A stretch of 64,000 nucleotides of DNA. Source: Podospora comata. Taxonomy: Eukaryota > Ascomycota > Sordariomycetes > Sordariales > Podosporaceae. Made by a program: the position numbers and the translations under genes. Location: assembly GCA_017354895.1 (NCBI GenBank), contig CP071493.1:3782001-3846000 (forward strand). The letters run 5' to 3'. The notes beneath the pieces are model-generated. The model was not told the DNA's origin. It did not search any database and worked only from the letters and a program-made list of their open reading frames with translations. Shown here one piece after another: positions 10,365 through 20,612 of this stretch; the first letter of the stretch is position 1, and every line of letters starts with the position of its first letter.

Positions 10365-12845
10365 TCACGGTAACCTCAACTCCTCCCTCCCCTCCACCTC
10401 AACACTATACTCCTTATACCCCCACAAATACCTCACCCTCAACACCTTCCCCTGCTGCCCCGCCATCGGGTTCGGATCCCAAAACCCAAGCAACTTCCCC
10501 TTCTTCACCCCCCTCGGAATATGCAACCGTCCCCAATCATCCACCAACGCCGCCAGTGCAATCGTCACATCCGCCACCTCCTCCGGCGGCGCATTCCTAA
10601 CCCCGTACTTCGCCGACAAAATCACCAACCCCCCCTTTTGTCGTTCTTCCCTCTGCCTCCCCTCCGCTCCCGTGGCCAGAATAACAGTCAGCTCATCCGC
10701 CTCGGTCCTCCTCTTGTTAATATACTGTCTCAGCGCCGCAGGATTGATCCCCGGCCCCCTCGCCTTCGCCACCGCCCTCCTCTGCCTCTGCCTCTGCTTA
10801 TAAAGCTCACACGCCGCCAAAGCAGCAAACGGAAACACGGTACTCCAAAACAGGACCTTCATCCCCAGCTTCGACCTCCCCGCCCCGCTCGCCATGAGAA
10901 AAGGCAGCGAGAACCTCTGCCCGAGCCTGGACCAGTAGAGCGAAAGATGAAGATTGAACGGCGACAGCCCGACCTCCAACCCTGCTTTGCTGAACCGACC
11001 AAACGACTTTAGCGCTCGGAACGCGAGGTAAAAGTCCTTTTGGACGGTGCCCGCTAGCTCGACCTCCCCGCGGATGCCGCCCTTTGCTCTGCCGGGGAGG
11101 TAAGAGGAAAAAAAATCCCTGCCGTAGCGGAGGTAGGCTGCTATGTTCCCCGGGGTGAAGCCGGTGGAAATTGTCCAGCTGCCGGGTTTGTTCTCGTCGA
11201 GGTCGGCGTCGAGGACGGAGAGGCCGCGGACCGAGGGTCTGGTGAGGGATTTGCCTTGGTGGATTCCGAGGTCGGGCTGGGCGAAGGAGTAGCCCACTTC
11301 TAGGGTTGGGGGGTTGGTGAAGGAGGCTAGCGAGCGGGAGCCAAAGGTCCGGGAGAAGTGTGTCATGTCGGCGCATTCTTTTGGCCGTGACGATGCGAGG
11401 TTGAAGAGGGAGAAGTCGCCCGAATCGCCGATGAGGAAGGCGGTTCCGTTCGAGTCTGCGCCGACTCGCTTGTGGGCGGCGAGGCCAAAGTTGGTGATGT
11501 TGTGGGACCAGATTTTGGAGGCGAAGAGCTCCACGTTGATGGGGGCTGTTGGGTCATGGAGGAGGGGGATGGTGTGGCCTACTCGGAGGGAGGTTGTGGG
11601 GTGAGGGAGGGGGGATACGTCTGTCTCGAGGATGAGGTCAGGGATTTGAGGATGCTGGGGGGTCCTCGGGTCGCGCCAGGCCATCTCTTGGCGGAAGGAG
11701 AGGTTCAAGGCTGGCAGGAAACGGGAGGATAGAAGCTGGTCAAGACGGCGGCGGCTGTGAATGGATGGGCCTGGGGGCTGGTAGTGGTCCAGAACCAATG
11801 GGGCGAGTCTGATAGGGTCATCGAGGAGACCGTGGACTGAGCCGGTGATGGTGAGGGTTGGGTCAGTGAACCGGATGGGAGGCTTGGTTGATGTCTTCTT
11901 TTGCTGCTGCTGCTCCGGAAGAGGTGCCTTCTTTTCTCCCTCTTCTGAATCTTCAAAGAAGTCTTTCAAGACCTTCACAAGAGCTACTGAGGCTTCCTCG
12001 AACGGCTCTTTAAACCCTGGCAAGGCCACGGTGGCAGACTTTTGCAGCGAGAAATCCAGCACTTCCACTCCAGGGTTTCCACGCTTCGCAAGTTCCTCAG
12101 AAGACGCAAGTAAAGGCGAAGCATTCACCCTGAATCCCAAGTCTGTAGTCGCCCGGGCATCCCGGCGAGTGAGGAGGATATACTGATCTTGGATCTTGCT
12201 CTCATAAGTGGTCTGCTTCTCTGCACCAAGAAGGGCAACATCAAGCTCGGCCTCGTCATCCTCCGAGTCATACCCCTCGATGGTCGACAAGTCGTAACCA
12301 ATTCTTCGTGATGGGTCGGCCAAGACTTCATATGCCGCTTGAACCATCCCCAGATAGAAACCTGCCGGGCTCTGCAGAGGTCCTGACTGCCTCTCCACAG
12401 CAAGCACTTGAACGAGGCGGTTATAGGCAGCCTGAACCTCCTCTCGCCTTAGTGCCGGCCCCTTCTTGGGAAGACACATAAGCTCATAGTAGCTTCTGTC
12501 CAGAGGGCCGTCTGCGAATAGCTTCCTGATGACCTCTCGCTCGGCGGCAACCTTTTCATCATCATCCTGGTCCTCTCCGCCCAAGTGCTCAGACGCCAGG
12601 GTCGAACCCACAAAGGAGGAAGCGTCGTCAAAATCAAACTCTAGCACGCTCCTGGTTGCTGCAAAGTGTTCACGAAGGGAATAGCGATCTGTTTCAGCAG
12701 CAGGTGGGCGCAGCGACTGGCGATCAGCCTCGGCTGGACGTGCCGCCCTCTGGGAGCCATGGTTCGCCGGGGCTCTGGATCGCTGGGAGCGGATAGAACG
12801 CGTGTCCTCGTAGGTGGAGGGAGGTCTATTCGTCCTTCGCGACAT
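10365..12845 (-). CDS. DNAJC11-like mitochondrial protein with J-like domain
   Basis: A single exon of 826 aa from the ATG at 12845. An in-frame extension to 12968 exists, but the chosen start fits the basic, Ser/Arg-rich N-terminus (MSRRTNRPPSTYEDTRS). Residues about 115-195 form a J-like fold: SYYELMCLPKKGPALRREEV, AAYNRLVQVLAVE, then AAYEVLADPSRRIGYD. The rest matches the layout of DNAJC11 proteins: a long beta-rich middle and a C-terminal DUF3395-type domain (about 640-826; VILSAKYGVRN, DVTIALAALVDDWGRL). A hydrophobic segment, MKVLFWSTVFPFAALAACEL, precedes that domain. DNAJC11 associates with the MICOS/SAM complexes of mitochondria. The canonical HPD between J helices II and III is absent, so stimulation of Hsp70 ATPase is doubtful. 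The gene diverges from the CK2 gene across a 0.9-kb shared promoter. Confidence 0.82.
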   Translation of the reverse strand: MSRRTNRPPSTYEDTRSIRSQRSRAPANHGSQRAARPAEADRQSLRPPAAETDRYSLREHFAATRSVLEFDFDDASSFVGSTLASEHLGGEDQDDDEKVAAEREVIRKLFADGPLDRSYYELMCLPKKGPALRREEVQAAYNRLVQVLAVERQSGPLQSPAGFYLGMVQAAYEVLADPSRRIGYDLSTIEGYDSEDDEAELDVALLGAEKQTTYESKIQDQYILLTRRDARATTDLGFRVNASPLLASSEELAKRGNPGVEVLDFSLQKSATVALPGFKEPFEEASVALVKVLKDFFEDSEEGEKKAPLPEQQQQKKTSTKPPIRFTDPTLTITGSVHGLLDDPIRLAPLVLDHYQPPGPSIHSRRRLDQLLSSRFLPALNLSFRQEMAWRDPRTPQHPQIPDLILETDVSPLPHPTTSLRVGHTIPLLHDPTAPINVELFASKIWSHNITNFGLAAHKRVGADSNGTAFLIGDSGDFSLFNLASSRPKECADMTHFSRTFGSRSLASFTNPPTLEVGYSFAQPDLGIHQGKSLTRPSVRGLSVLDADLDENKPGSWTISTGFTPGNIAAYLRYGRDFFSSYLPGRAKGGIRGEVELAGTVQKDFYLAFRALKSFGRFSKAGLEVGLSPFNLHLSLYWSRLGQRFSLPFLMASGAGRSKLGMKVLFWSTVFPFAALAACELYKQRQRQRRAVAKARGPGINPAALRQYINKRRTEADELTVILATGAEGRQREERQKGGLVILSAKYGVRNAPPEEVADVTIALAALVDDWGRLHIPRGVKKGKLLGFWDPNPMAGQQGKVLRVRYLWGYKEYSVEVEGREELRLP

Positions 12846-13757
12846 GATGAGAGAGCCGAGAGTGACGACGCCGAGAAGAAACCAAAAGAGGCGTGTTGAA
12901 AGAAGACAAAAAGAATGGTTCGAGAATATCCCTTGATAGAGAATCGGGTTAGCTATCGCGGGGCTCAATGCAGGACGATGAGTGGTTCACCGCCGCCTGA
13001 TGGGTAGCGGATAGGTGCCGAGCCTTCTGATGCGACATGGCGACAGGGGGGTTCAGTTGCTAGCTCGTTTGAGGAACTACAATAAAAGAAGCCGACGTGC
13101 CACATGCCAGTCAGGTATTCAAGAATCAAGATAGAGAGCAGCTTTTTCATTACGAGATATATCGGGGACATATTTCCAGCTGCCCAGAAGTGCTAAAGAA
13201 ACGGACGCGTAAGGTTCACTCCCGGCGGGCACCTGTAGTTGGCCAGTTCTCACAGGACCAAGATGCTAACAGTTGTTAAAAATGGCAAGATGGAGAATAG
13301 GGCTTAAACTGCGCCTCAACCGGACGCCTTTCCACCTGAAAGGGAGACACCAGAGGAGACACTATACAGGATACAAGTAGCACACAACTCGGTGCAGATC
13401 TCACATTTTGAAGTTGTACAGCAGAGAGACGGGGAAGAAAAAAAAAAGGACCTGACCTGAAAGCGGCAGGCAACTGGGAGGCAAGGCAAGGTCACCGCGA
13501 TAAGCACCCTTATCGGCTGCAAGCAACTGGACTGGTCTGGGTGGGTTGCCAGGCAAGGCATCCCTGCAAAGCTACGCTAAACGGCAAGCGCAGCGAAACG
13601 CGCGCCTGGTCAAAGGACTCTTCTCAAAAAGATGCTGGCCGTGTGCCCCTCACTCTGTCTGCTGACATTGGGCGCTCTCTCGCCCACACCACCGCCAATT
13701 TGCAACATCGATCCCGCACCCCCAGCGACCGCGCAAACGAGCGCACCCGTCTCCAGA
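12846..13757. other. Shared divergent promoter region, DNAJC11-like / CK2 alpha
   Basis: 912 bp between two divergent start codons. I see no supported gene. An A-rich tract lies near 13438-13448. Small ORFs such as 13541-13816 run into the CK2 gene and are best read as its leader. Confidence 0.6.
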
Positions 13758-14957
13758 ATGGCCAGAGTCTATGCCGATGTCAACCAGAACATGCCCAGGA
13801 GCTACTGGGACTATGATTCTGTCAATATCAGCTGGGGCGCTCTCGAAAACTACGAAGTTGTTCGCAAGATCGGTCAGTCATTCTAACCCTCCTTCCAAAC
13901 AACAACTCGCTGACTCCCCACACTCCCCCCTCCCCAGGCCGCGGCAAGTACTCGGAGGTCTTCGAGGGAATAAACGTCGTCAACTACCAAAAATGCGTCA
14001 TCAAGGTGCTCAAGCCCGTAAAAAAGAAGAAGATCAAGCGCGAGATCAAGATCCTGCAGAACCTGGCAGGCGGCCCCAACATCGTCGCCCTGCTCGACGT
14101 GGTTAGGGACTCGCAGAGCAAAACCCCATCGCTCATCTTCGAGTTTGTCAACAACACCGACTTCCGAACCCTCTACCCCAAGTTTGTCGACATCGACGTC
14201 CGCTACTACATCTACGAGCTCCTCAAGGCCCTCGACTACTGCCACAGCAAGGGCATCATGCACCGCGACGTGAAGCCTCATAACGTTATGATCGATCATG
14301 AGAACAGAAAGGCACGACCACCATCAATCAAAACACCTCTGGCTCTCTCTCTAACCTGACCACTACTGACACTCTCTCAATAGTTGCGCCTCATCGATTG
14401 GGGTCTCGCCGAATTCTACCACCCCGGCACCGAGTACAACGTGCGCGTCGCCTCGCGCTACTTCAAGGGTCCCGAGCTTCTCGTCGACTACCAGGAATAC
14501 GATTACAGCCTGGACATGTGGAGCCTGGGCGCCATGTTCGCCTCCATGATTTTCCGCAAGGAGCCGTTTTTCCACGGCCAGAGCAACGCCGATCAGCTCG
14601 TCAAGATCGCCAAGGTGCTCGGCACCGACGACCTGTTTGACTACCTAGACAAGTACGAGATCGAGCTGGACACACAGTACGATGACATTCTGGGCCGTTT
14701 CCAAAAGAAGCCCTGGCACAGCTTTGTCAATGCAGACAATCAACGATTCGTCTCAAACGAGGCGATTGATTTCCTCGACAAGCTGCTTCGATACGACCAT
14801 GCGGTAGGTTTTTGTTTACCGTGATGAGATGTCATCCGATGCTAATGGTAAAATAAAGGAACGTCTCACCGCCAAGGAAGCCATGGCCCACCCCTACTTT
14901 GCGCCAATTCGCGATGAGGGCATCCTCCAGCGCTATCTCGCCGGCGAAGCAATCTAG
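13758..14957 (+). CDS. cka1: Casein kinase 2 catalytic subunit alpha
   Basis: Four exons (13758-13872, 13938-14311, 14384-14803, 14859-14957) give 335 aa, the usual CK2-alpha length. CK2 is a constitutively active acidophilic Ser/Thr kinase of nucleus and cytosol. Visible motifs are the Gly-rich loop [11 protein letters not shown], the ATP-binding Lys in [18 protein letters not shown] (also the basic substrate-binding cluster), the catalytic loop [12 protein letters not shown], the CK2-typical DWG in place of DFG ([13 protein letters not shown]), and the activation end [14 protein letters not shown]. The N-terminal segment [20 protein letters not shown] is diagnostic. Introns 1 and 3 are GT-AG. 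Intron 2 (14312-14383) must begin GCACGA after AAG to keep the invariant HENRK-LRLIDWG, making it a GC-AG intron; its 3' end has CTAAC/CTGAC branch-like sites and TAG. No other splice restores the conserved residues. Confidence 0.95.
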
Positions 14958-15230
14958 TTGATACGTAAGGACGATCCGGTCAGAAAATTCTGGTCACCTG
15001 CCATTCCGGACGCGGATGACTCGTGGGCTTGCTGAGGAGTGGAAAGCGGCTGGAAGGAAGGCAGGACATCCTCCCCAAGTAGCAGCCAAGCGCAGAGAGG
15101 AAATTTGATTTTGATACCAGGGCTGCTGCTGCTGGAGTCGGGACCGGGGGAGGGGGACATGCCGAGGTTGGGGGGAGGGGGGGAAAGTGACTGTGGGTGG
15201 GTGTGAGGAGATGGGAGATTGAGGAGAATG

Positions 15231-15282
15231 AAGAGAGAGAGTAAGAGAGAGAGAGAGAGAGTGAGAGAGAGTGAGAGAGAAA
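15231..15282. repeat. (GA)n-rich microsatellite, interrupted
   Basis: A mostly AG dinucleotide tract with GTGA interruptions in the CK2 3' flank. Confidence 0.85.
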
Positions 15283-15744
15283 GAAACACAACTTGAATAA
15301 AGTAGTTAGTGAAATATCGCTTGGTGCGATTAGAAATGGCAAGGAGTATGGGATTCGTGGTTTTTTTTTATTTGGGGGTGTGGTAATTCTTTCCTCTATA
15401 TGTGAGGCGAGGGAGTGTGGAGGAAGGATAGGGTAGGGTAGCGAATGGATGTGTTGGTTTATTTCAGGGGCTGTTGACACTTCTGAGCTGTGTCATGTTG
15501 CATTTATGACAAGGTTATATTTACCACCCTGAACTACCTATCAGGTTTGACTCTCTGTCTGTTCTTGTTCTTTGACTACCAGCCCTAAATCACAGCACAA
15601 CCTGGTTCTACGAGCCTGGAAGGGCCAGGCTTGTGGCCGAGTCGGGACCAAGGAATATGCAAAGGCGCTGTGGTAAAAGAGCTATGAGCTCATGGAAAAT
15701 GTGAAGTAAGTTTACAACTGGACTGTGGGGTGAGTCGTGGGATG

Positions 15745-16275
15745 GTAATTAGCTGTGAAACATCAGCTGTGAAATATCAACTCTGAAATATCGGCTTTGA
15801 AATTTTGGCTGCGAAATGATAGCTGTGAAATAATTACTGGGAAAAGTGAATGGTGGATTGAGAGGTGTGAAAAAAAGGGTTATGAAAAAGCTGCTGTGAA
15901 AAATTACTAGGGAAAAAGTAATTGTGAAAGACTACGGTGGAAAGAGTAGTAATAAAGAACCATCATAAAAGATTGCTATGAAGAATTGATGTGAGATAGT
16001 GGCTACCTGTAGCTGTACATATGAAGTGTTGAATGGAACCGAGAGCCGAATGCTGTGAAGTGATTCCTGTGGTAAGGTAGTTGAACACCAAGTGTGGTGA
16101 CAGTATCTACTACGACTGTGTGAAAAGGGAGGGGTTGAAATAATTATTGCTTCCAAACAAGAGGTGTTGATGGTTTCAAAATAGAGCAGTGAACTATTAA
16201 CTGTGAATCAAGAGGGTGTGAATTGAAAGCTGCGAAATAAATGGCTGTGAAGTAAGAGGTGTGAGGGAATAGCTG
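15745..16275. repeat. Degenerate minisatellite with core AGCTGTGAAATA
   Basis: A purine-rich stretch of about 530 bp in which variants of a 12-18 bp unit recur many times: agctgtgaaacatc, agctgtgaaatatc, aactctgaaatatc, ggctttgaaattt, ggctgcgaaatgat, agctgtgaaataat, ggtgtgaaaaaa, gctgctgtgaaaaat, and later agctgcgaaataaa and ggctgtgaagtaag. Copies are best conserved at the left edge (15753-15835) and reappear near 16190-16275. No ORF of note crosses it. Confidence 0.75.
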
Positions 16276-16514
16276 TCAAGTAAGCAGCTGGAATGGATAG
16301 AATGAGAACCCAGGAGATAAAACAAGACTTGCGAAATTACAAAACCGCAAGCAGACTATCCCTCTAATTCTCCAATCCGTAATGCTGTATCCAGCCCATA
16401 GCCAGCTGTAGGATAGGCAAAGTCACTTTCTCTCATAGTTCAGATCAATCTAGACCATCACCTATGTTCGCTCATCAACACTTATCTCTCCACACCCCTC
16501 TCAATATCGCACCA

Positions 16515-19040
16515 TTACGCCTCAATCCCCCTCGCAGCATTCAAAATCCTACTCTCAATAATATCAACCCATCTCTCCGCATTCGTCCAATCCTCCTGAT
16601 CAATACTCTCCATCAAACCCGGGAACACCGCCCCGGAGTACCCCGTCCACAATCCCGGAGCAAACACCACGTGTTTGAACCAGGGCCTGTTGTCCAGCCC
16701 TTCCTCATACAAGAAGCTACGCTCGAGGTACTTATACTTGGTGTTGGTCTTGCGAACCGCGCAATGATGGCGGATCTTACGAGGCAGATCCCACCAGGGG
16801 ATTTCGTCGTTTTCTGAGATGTGTCGAAGCTCCTCGGCTAGGAGATCAAGATGGTAGGCGTGGTAGGTGAGGGTTTGAAGGGCTTCATGGAGGCGAGTCA
16901 GGGATTTGCGGAAGGTTTTGGGGGTGTGTTTGGATGTGGTGGAAACAGAAACAGGGGAGGAAATGTTGCGGGTGGAGGAGCGAAGTTCAAACATTTCTTC
17001 GTCGGTTACGCTTGCCGAAAGGACTTCGGCTGGGGGGATGAGGTAGGCGTCCAGCTTGTCTTCGACCTTGTGGACGTATTCGGCCAGAGCCTTGGCGTAG
17101 TCTTCAGCACCAAAGGGGATGACAGGGAGGTTGGCGATTTCCGCTACTAGAATACCAAGAACCTGGGCCATGGTTCTGTGGTAAAGAAAGTCAGGATCCC
17201 CAAACTTTTGCATCCAGTGGAAGCTGTCGTAGTTGGAGTGATAATGGTACACAGGGCTGTCGCGGTCATTGTCGAACCCAATGTCGATGGAGGGAATGCC
17301 AGCAAAGTCTTGGAAGGCAGTGAAGTCGCTGCCACTTCCCATTGTTTTGATTTTCTTGTCCCAGAGATCATACACGGTCTGGCCGGGGCGTGTTTGGTTG
17401 GCTGATCCAACAAGGGAAGTGGCTGTATAGATGACCTTGTTGAGGATAGGAGAGGCCGCGACGGCGAGGCGCTTGCCTCTCACGCCGACATCGGTGTTCT
17501 GTCGAGGGTTAGCATTCGTATAACACAGAACATAACGAACTGATCAGCATACCACATAGGCGACACTCGCGTGCTTGAGCCAGGGGAGGTATTCCTCCAC
17601 CCACTCTGTTGAGCCAACCAAACCATACTCCTCACCGTCCCAGCTAGCAAAGACAACAGTCCGGCGAGGTTTCCAGCCACGCTTGAGTGCTTCTCCAAAA
17701 GCACGCATGGCCTCGTTCAAGACTGCCGATCCACTGTTCGGATCGCCGGCGCCTCCTGCAACCCAAGCATCACGATGGTTTCCAACAACAACAACCTCAT
17801 CGGGAATGGTACCATTAATCACACCAATGACATTCCAGATCGGGGTGTACACGTATTCTTGCTCGTTGTAGAGGTTTACAACGACGTCATCTGGAGTAGG
17901 TCCGATGTTGTACTCCACGCCCTTGTACCCTAGGCCGGTGTTACGTGTCCACCACTGGTTGAAGTCCTTCGCTTTCGGACCATGACCGTTGAGGGCCTTG
18001 AGAATGGGAAGGGCATCGGCGTAAGAGATCGGGAGGGACGGAATGCTGGGGATGGCTGTTTCGACCGGTCTGCGAGGAGCCTCTGGCTTTGACGGATACC
18101 CAGGCGTAGTTGGATCACCCGGGGCGACACTGAGAAACTGGGTGCTGCCTCGCTGAACACTGCTGGGTTGGCGTGCCGGTCCTTCAGGGTATGTAGGAAC
18201 CCCTTTTTCGTCGGTGACTTCTCCATCATCCCCAGGATCGCTGTACAAAATAACGCCAATCATTCCGAGCTCCTGGGCACGCTTGACTTTGAGCCCTCTG
18301 AAAATTCCACCATAACGGGCAATGGCAATCTTTCCCTTGAGTGTGATGTTGGCAGCAAGAAGGTCCTCGAAATCTTGGTATGTGCCGTAGTTGACATAGA
18401 CGACTGGTGCAGTGACGTTTCCCGAAGCAGAGTATCCGTGAAAGGTTGGCACACTGTTGGCAAGCCCACTAGTGGGGTCCTCCTCGATGACATCCTCAAC
18501 CAGCGAGGCTTCGTACGTCACTTCGTATTCCTTTTCTCCGTCCTGTTCCTTCTTCTCCTTTCCCTTCAAAAGGGCGAGTCTGTGGTCGAGAGGGTAGTTG
18601 ATGTAGACAACATACTCGTTGATCTCAGACTTGATGCCCCACTCTTCCCACTTTTGTTTGGTCGACAGAGCCTGCGAATAGTTTTTACCGGCGAGGTGAG
18701 GTCCTGAGGTGTAATAGCGGCTCCATTGCATGGCGCTTTCGCTGCTGGGAACGTCGCGAAGGATTTGCCTCAACTCGTCCTGGTCGACCTGGTTGCGTCC
18801 GGGCCAGGTTTGTCCATCCTGTCCATCCCGCCCCGAGATATACCAGTTACCGGACAGGATGGATCCCAAAGGCGCTATGAGAGTCCATATGAGGGTTGAG
18901 GCGAGGGCTATAGTGCAGAAACGGCGAAGCACCGAGCGAGGCTGAGGCCGTGGGCGTGGCGGTACGTAGATGTAATTATCGGGAAATGGGTGGATACTTT
19001 GTGTCTTGTTCATCTTGAGCGGCTCGTTTTCGGACGCCAT
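16515..19040 (-). CDS. Membrane-anchored M28 metallopeptidase, glutamate carboxypeptidase II-like
   Basis: Two exons, 17553-19040 and 16515-17498, encode 823 aa. The donor GTATGC and a CAG acceptor join SVAYV to NTDVG in frame. It is a type II membrane protein: a short cytosolic N-terminus, one membrane span at about 38-60 (TIALASTLIWTLIAPLGSIL), then the ectodomain. A PA domain (YGGIFRGLKVKRAQELGMIG) is inserted before the M28 core. Zinc ligands and catalytic residues typical of the family are visible: GNHRDAWVAGGAGDPNSG (His, Asp), WDGEEYGLVGS (catalytic Glu plus ligand Glu), DNDRDSPVYHYHSNYDS (Asp, His). The C-terminus carries the transferrin-receptor-like dimerisation domain. Relatives include human PSMA/NAALAD and yeast Vps70/Tre1. 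The substrate is unknown and may be peptides or folate polyglutamates in vacuole or cell exterior. The length fits the family. Confidence 0.93.
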
Positions 19041-20612
19041 GATGGTAGTTCTGTTTTCATGATGAGACTTGATCTATGAGAAAGGCTGACATTTGGCAGT
19101 CACTTACAAGTCAACTTAACGCCAAGACAGCAGATGCATCTCACCGACAGATATCGAGTATCGAGTGGTAAACAAAGAGATGGAAGCAGACGTTGAAATA
19201 AGCACTGATGAGCAAACCCTGTGGCGAGCTCTGATCGCGTGTCTCATCCTAGCTGTGAATGGTGGCTGATCAATCACTCAATGCTGTCGAGGCAGTCGTT
19301 GACGCAACTACGGGAGCTGCCGGTGTGATTGGAGTATACAGTGTAGAACGACTTTCGCAGACTGTGCCTAGACTTGGTGGGTCTGAGGGACCCCGCTTCC
19401 GAACGGCTCGCTAATTTTCCGTGTTCAACATCGACGTTCAAGTTGACTTCTTCTCACTGACGCTTAATAGGCACTTGCTCGGTTCCTGTAGCGCTGTACA
19501 AGGACCGCTGTATGTCCCCTTAAGAGGTCTCAAGCAATTTTCTGGCTGCCATCTCATGTCTTGTCTCTCATCCCCGCCTCTCACGAAAACATCTTCCAAC
19601 ATCAAGAAACTTCTGCGGTTAGCGGCGGAAGGCGCACTGAAGGTTCCCCGGTTGCACTGCGGCCGCCCCCCATGCAGTGAGCTGGTTCGGTGTGGGAGAT
19701 GTCAAAAAACGCCCTGTTTCTGTCTCGACGGTGTGTTACCCCTCTTTATTTTTTATGTCCGCTGACCTTTTGCACCAACCTGTCTCACCGGGGCACCAAT
19801 TGAATGATACGCAGTAAGGTACTCTGTTGTAAGTGCCATCTTCTTGAGTTCGTCTTGGATGACGAAGGTGGAACCGTCAGTGGCGAATGAGGGTTCATCC
19901 CAGCCCGTCCGATCACGGAGTGGGGCGTCGACCGGTGCCGTTCCGGTCATCCTCTCATTGCTCTTTTTCCAGCGGCCTTTGACACCGTATAATGCCCATG
20001 CCACCATCTTTTTTCCGCCTTTGCAGGTCATTGATATCCGTTGCTGCAGAACGTGATCCTCCTGCCTAAAGCACGCCCTGCAGAATGCCACCCTAGACCT
20101 CCTAACCTCCTCGTCTCGAACAGCCAACGGCCTCTCTTCCTACCATCTGGGCCGAACTCACACTCGCCGGCCATCCGACTCAACCAGCCTCTCCCCGGCC
20201 GCCGGTTTACTGATCTAGGACTAGTCATCTGCCCGGATCCGCTCCCGCTTCGAAACTGTGTTTGTCAGCCTTCCCACCCTTGCCTCAATTCTCGGATAAG
20301 GCAAATCAAGGCCTGCAGAGTCACTCGCCGTCTCTTCCTCTCATACATAAAACTATTTTGTGCCCCCCCCTGCCTTCTGCAGTCTTTCCCCCATTTGTTT
20401 TGTTCCTTTCTTGGGACTTTTTGTATACCAATTCCTCTCATTTGGAGAGCATAGACTTAGTTTCAAGAGAGTCTTATTTTGCCTCCCGATCCGTGGCATA
20501 CGTCTTACACACATCAGTGGAGCCAACTGTGACATCTCGAGGCCACTGCCTCTCAGAAACTCAGAACTCAACTCTGTCGTTCTTCTGATCTACTAGGCAT
20601 AATCGTACACCA
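19041..20612. other. Divergent promoter region, M28 peptidase / MFS transporter
   Basis: 1.57 kb between divergent starts. Unsupported ORFs at 19421-19765 (+), 19753-20127 (-) and 20041-20454 (+) have no recognisable domain. I see no repeat or RNA gene. Confidence 0.55.

Larger units (their letters stand above)
14958..16514. other. Intergenic 1.56 kb between CK2 gene and M28 peptidase
   Basis: Convergent 3' flanks. It holds a (GA)n-rich tract at 15231-15282 and the long degenerate minisatellite at about 15745-16275. ORFs in the left part (14954-15289 -, 14980-15480 -) are low-complexity Leu/Ser/Pro translations of the GA tract and are not credible genes. Confidence 0.65.

Noticed and set aside
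15425-15442. TAGGG-like tandem (gatagggtagggtagcg) suggesting an interstitial telomere repeat
   Set aside because: Only two to three imperfect copies, and the fungal telomere unit is TTAGGG. Chance is likely.
19753-20127. 124-codon minus-strand ORF between the peptidase and MFS genes
   Set aside because: Product unrecognised and short. It could be real, but nothing in the sequence supports it.
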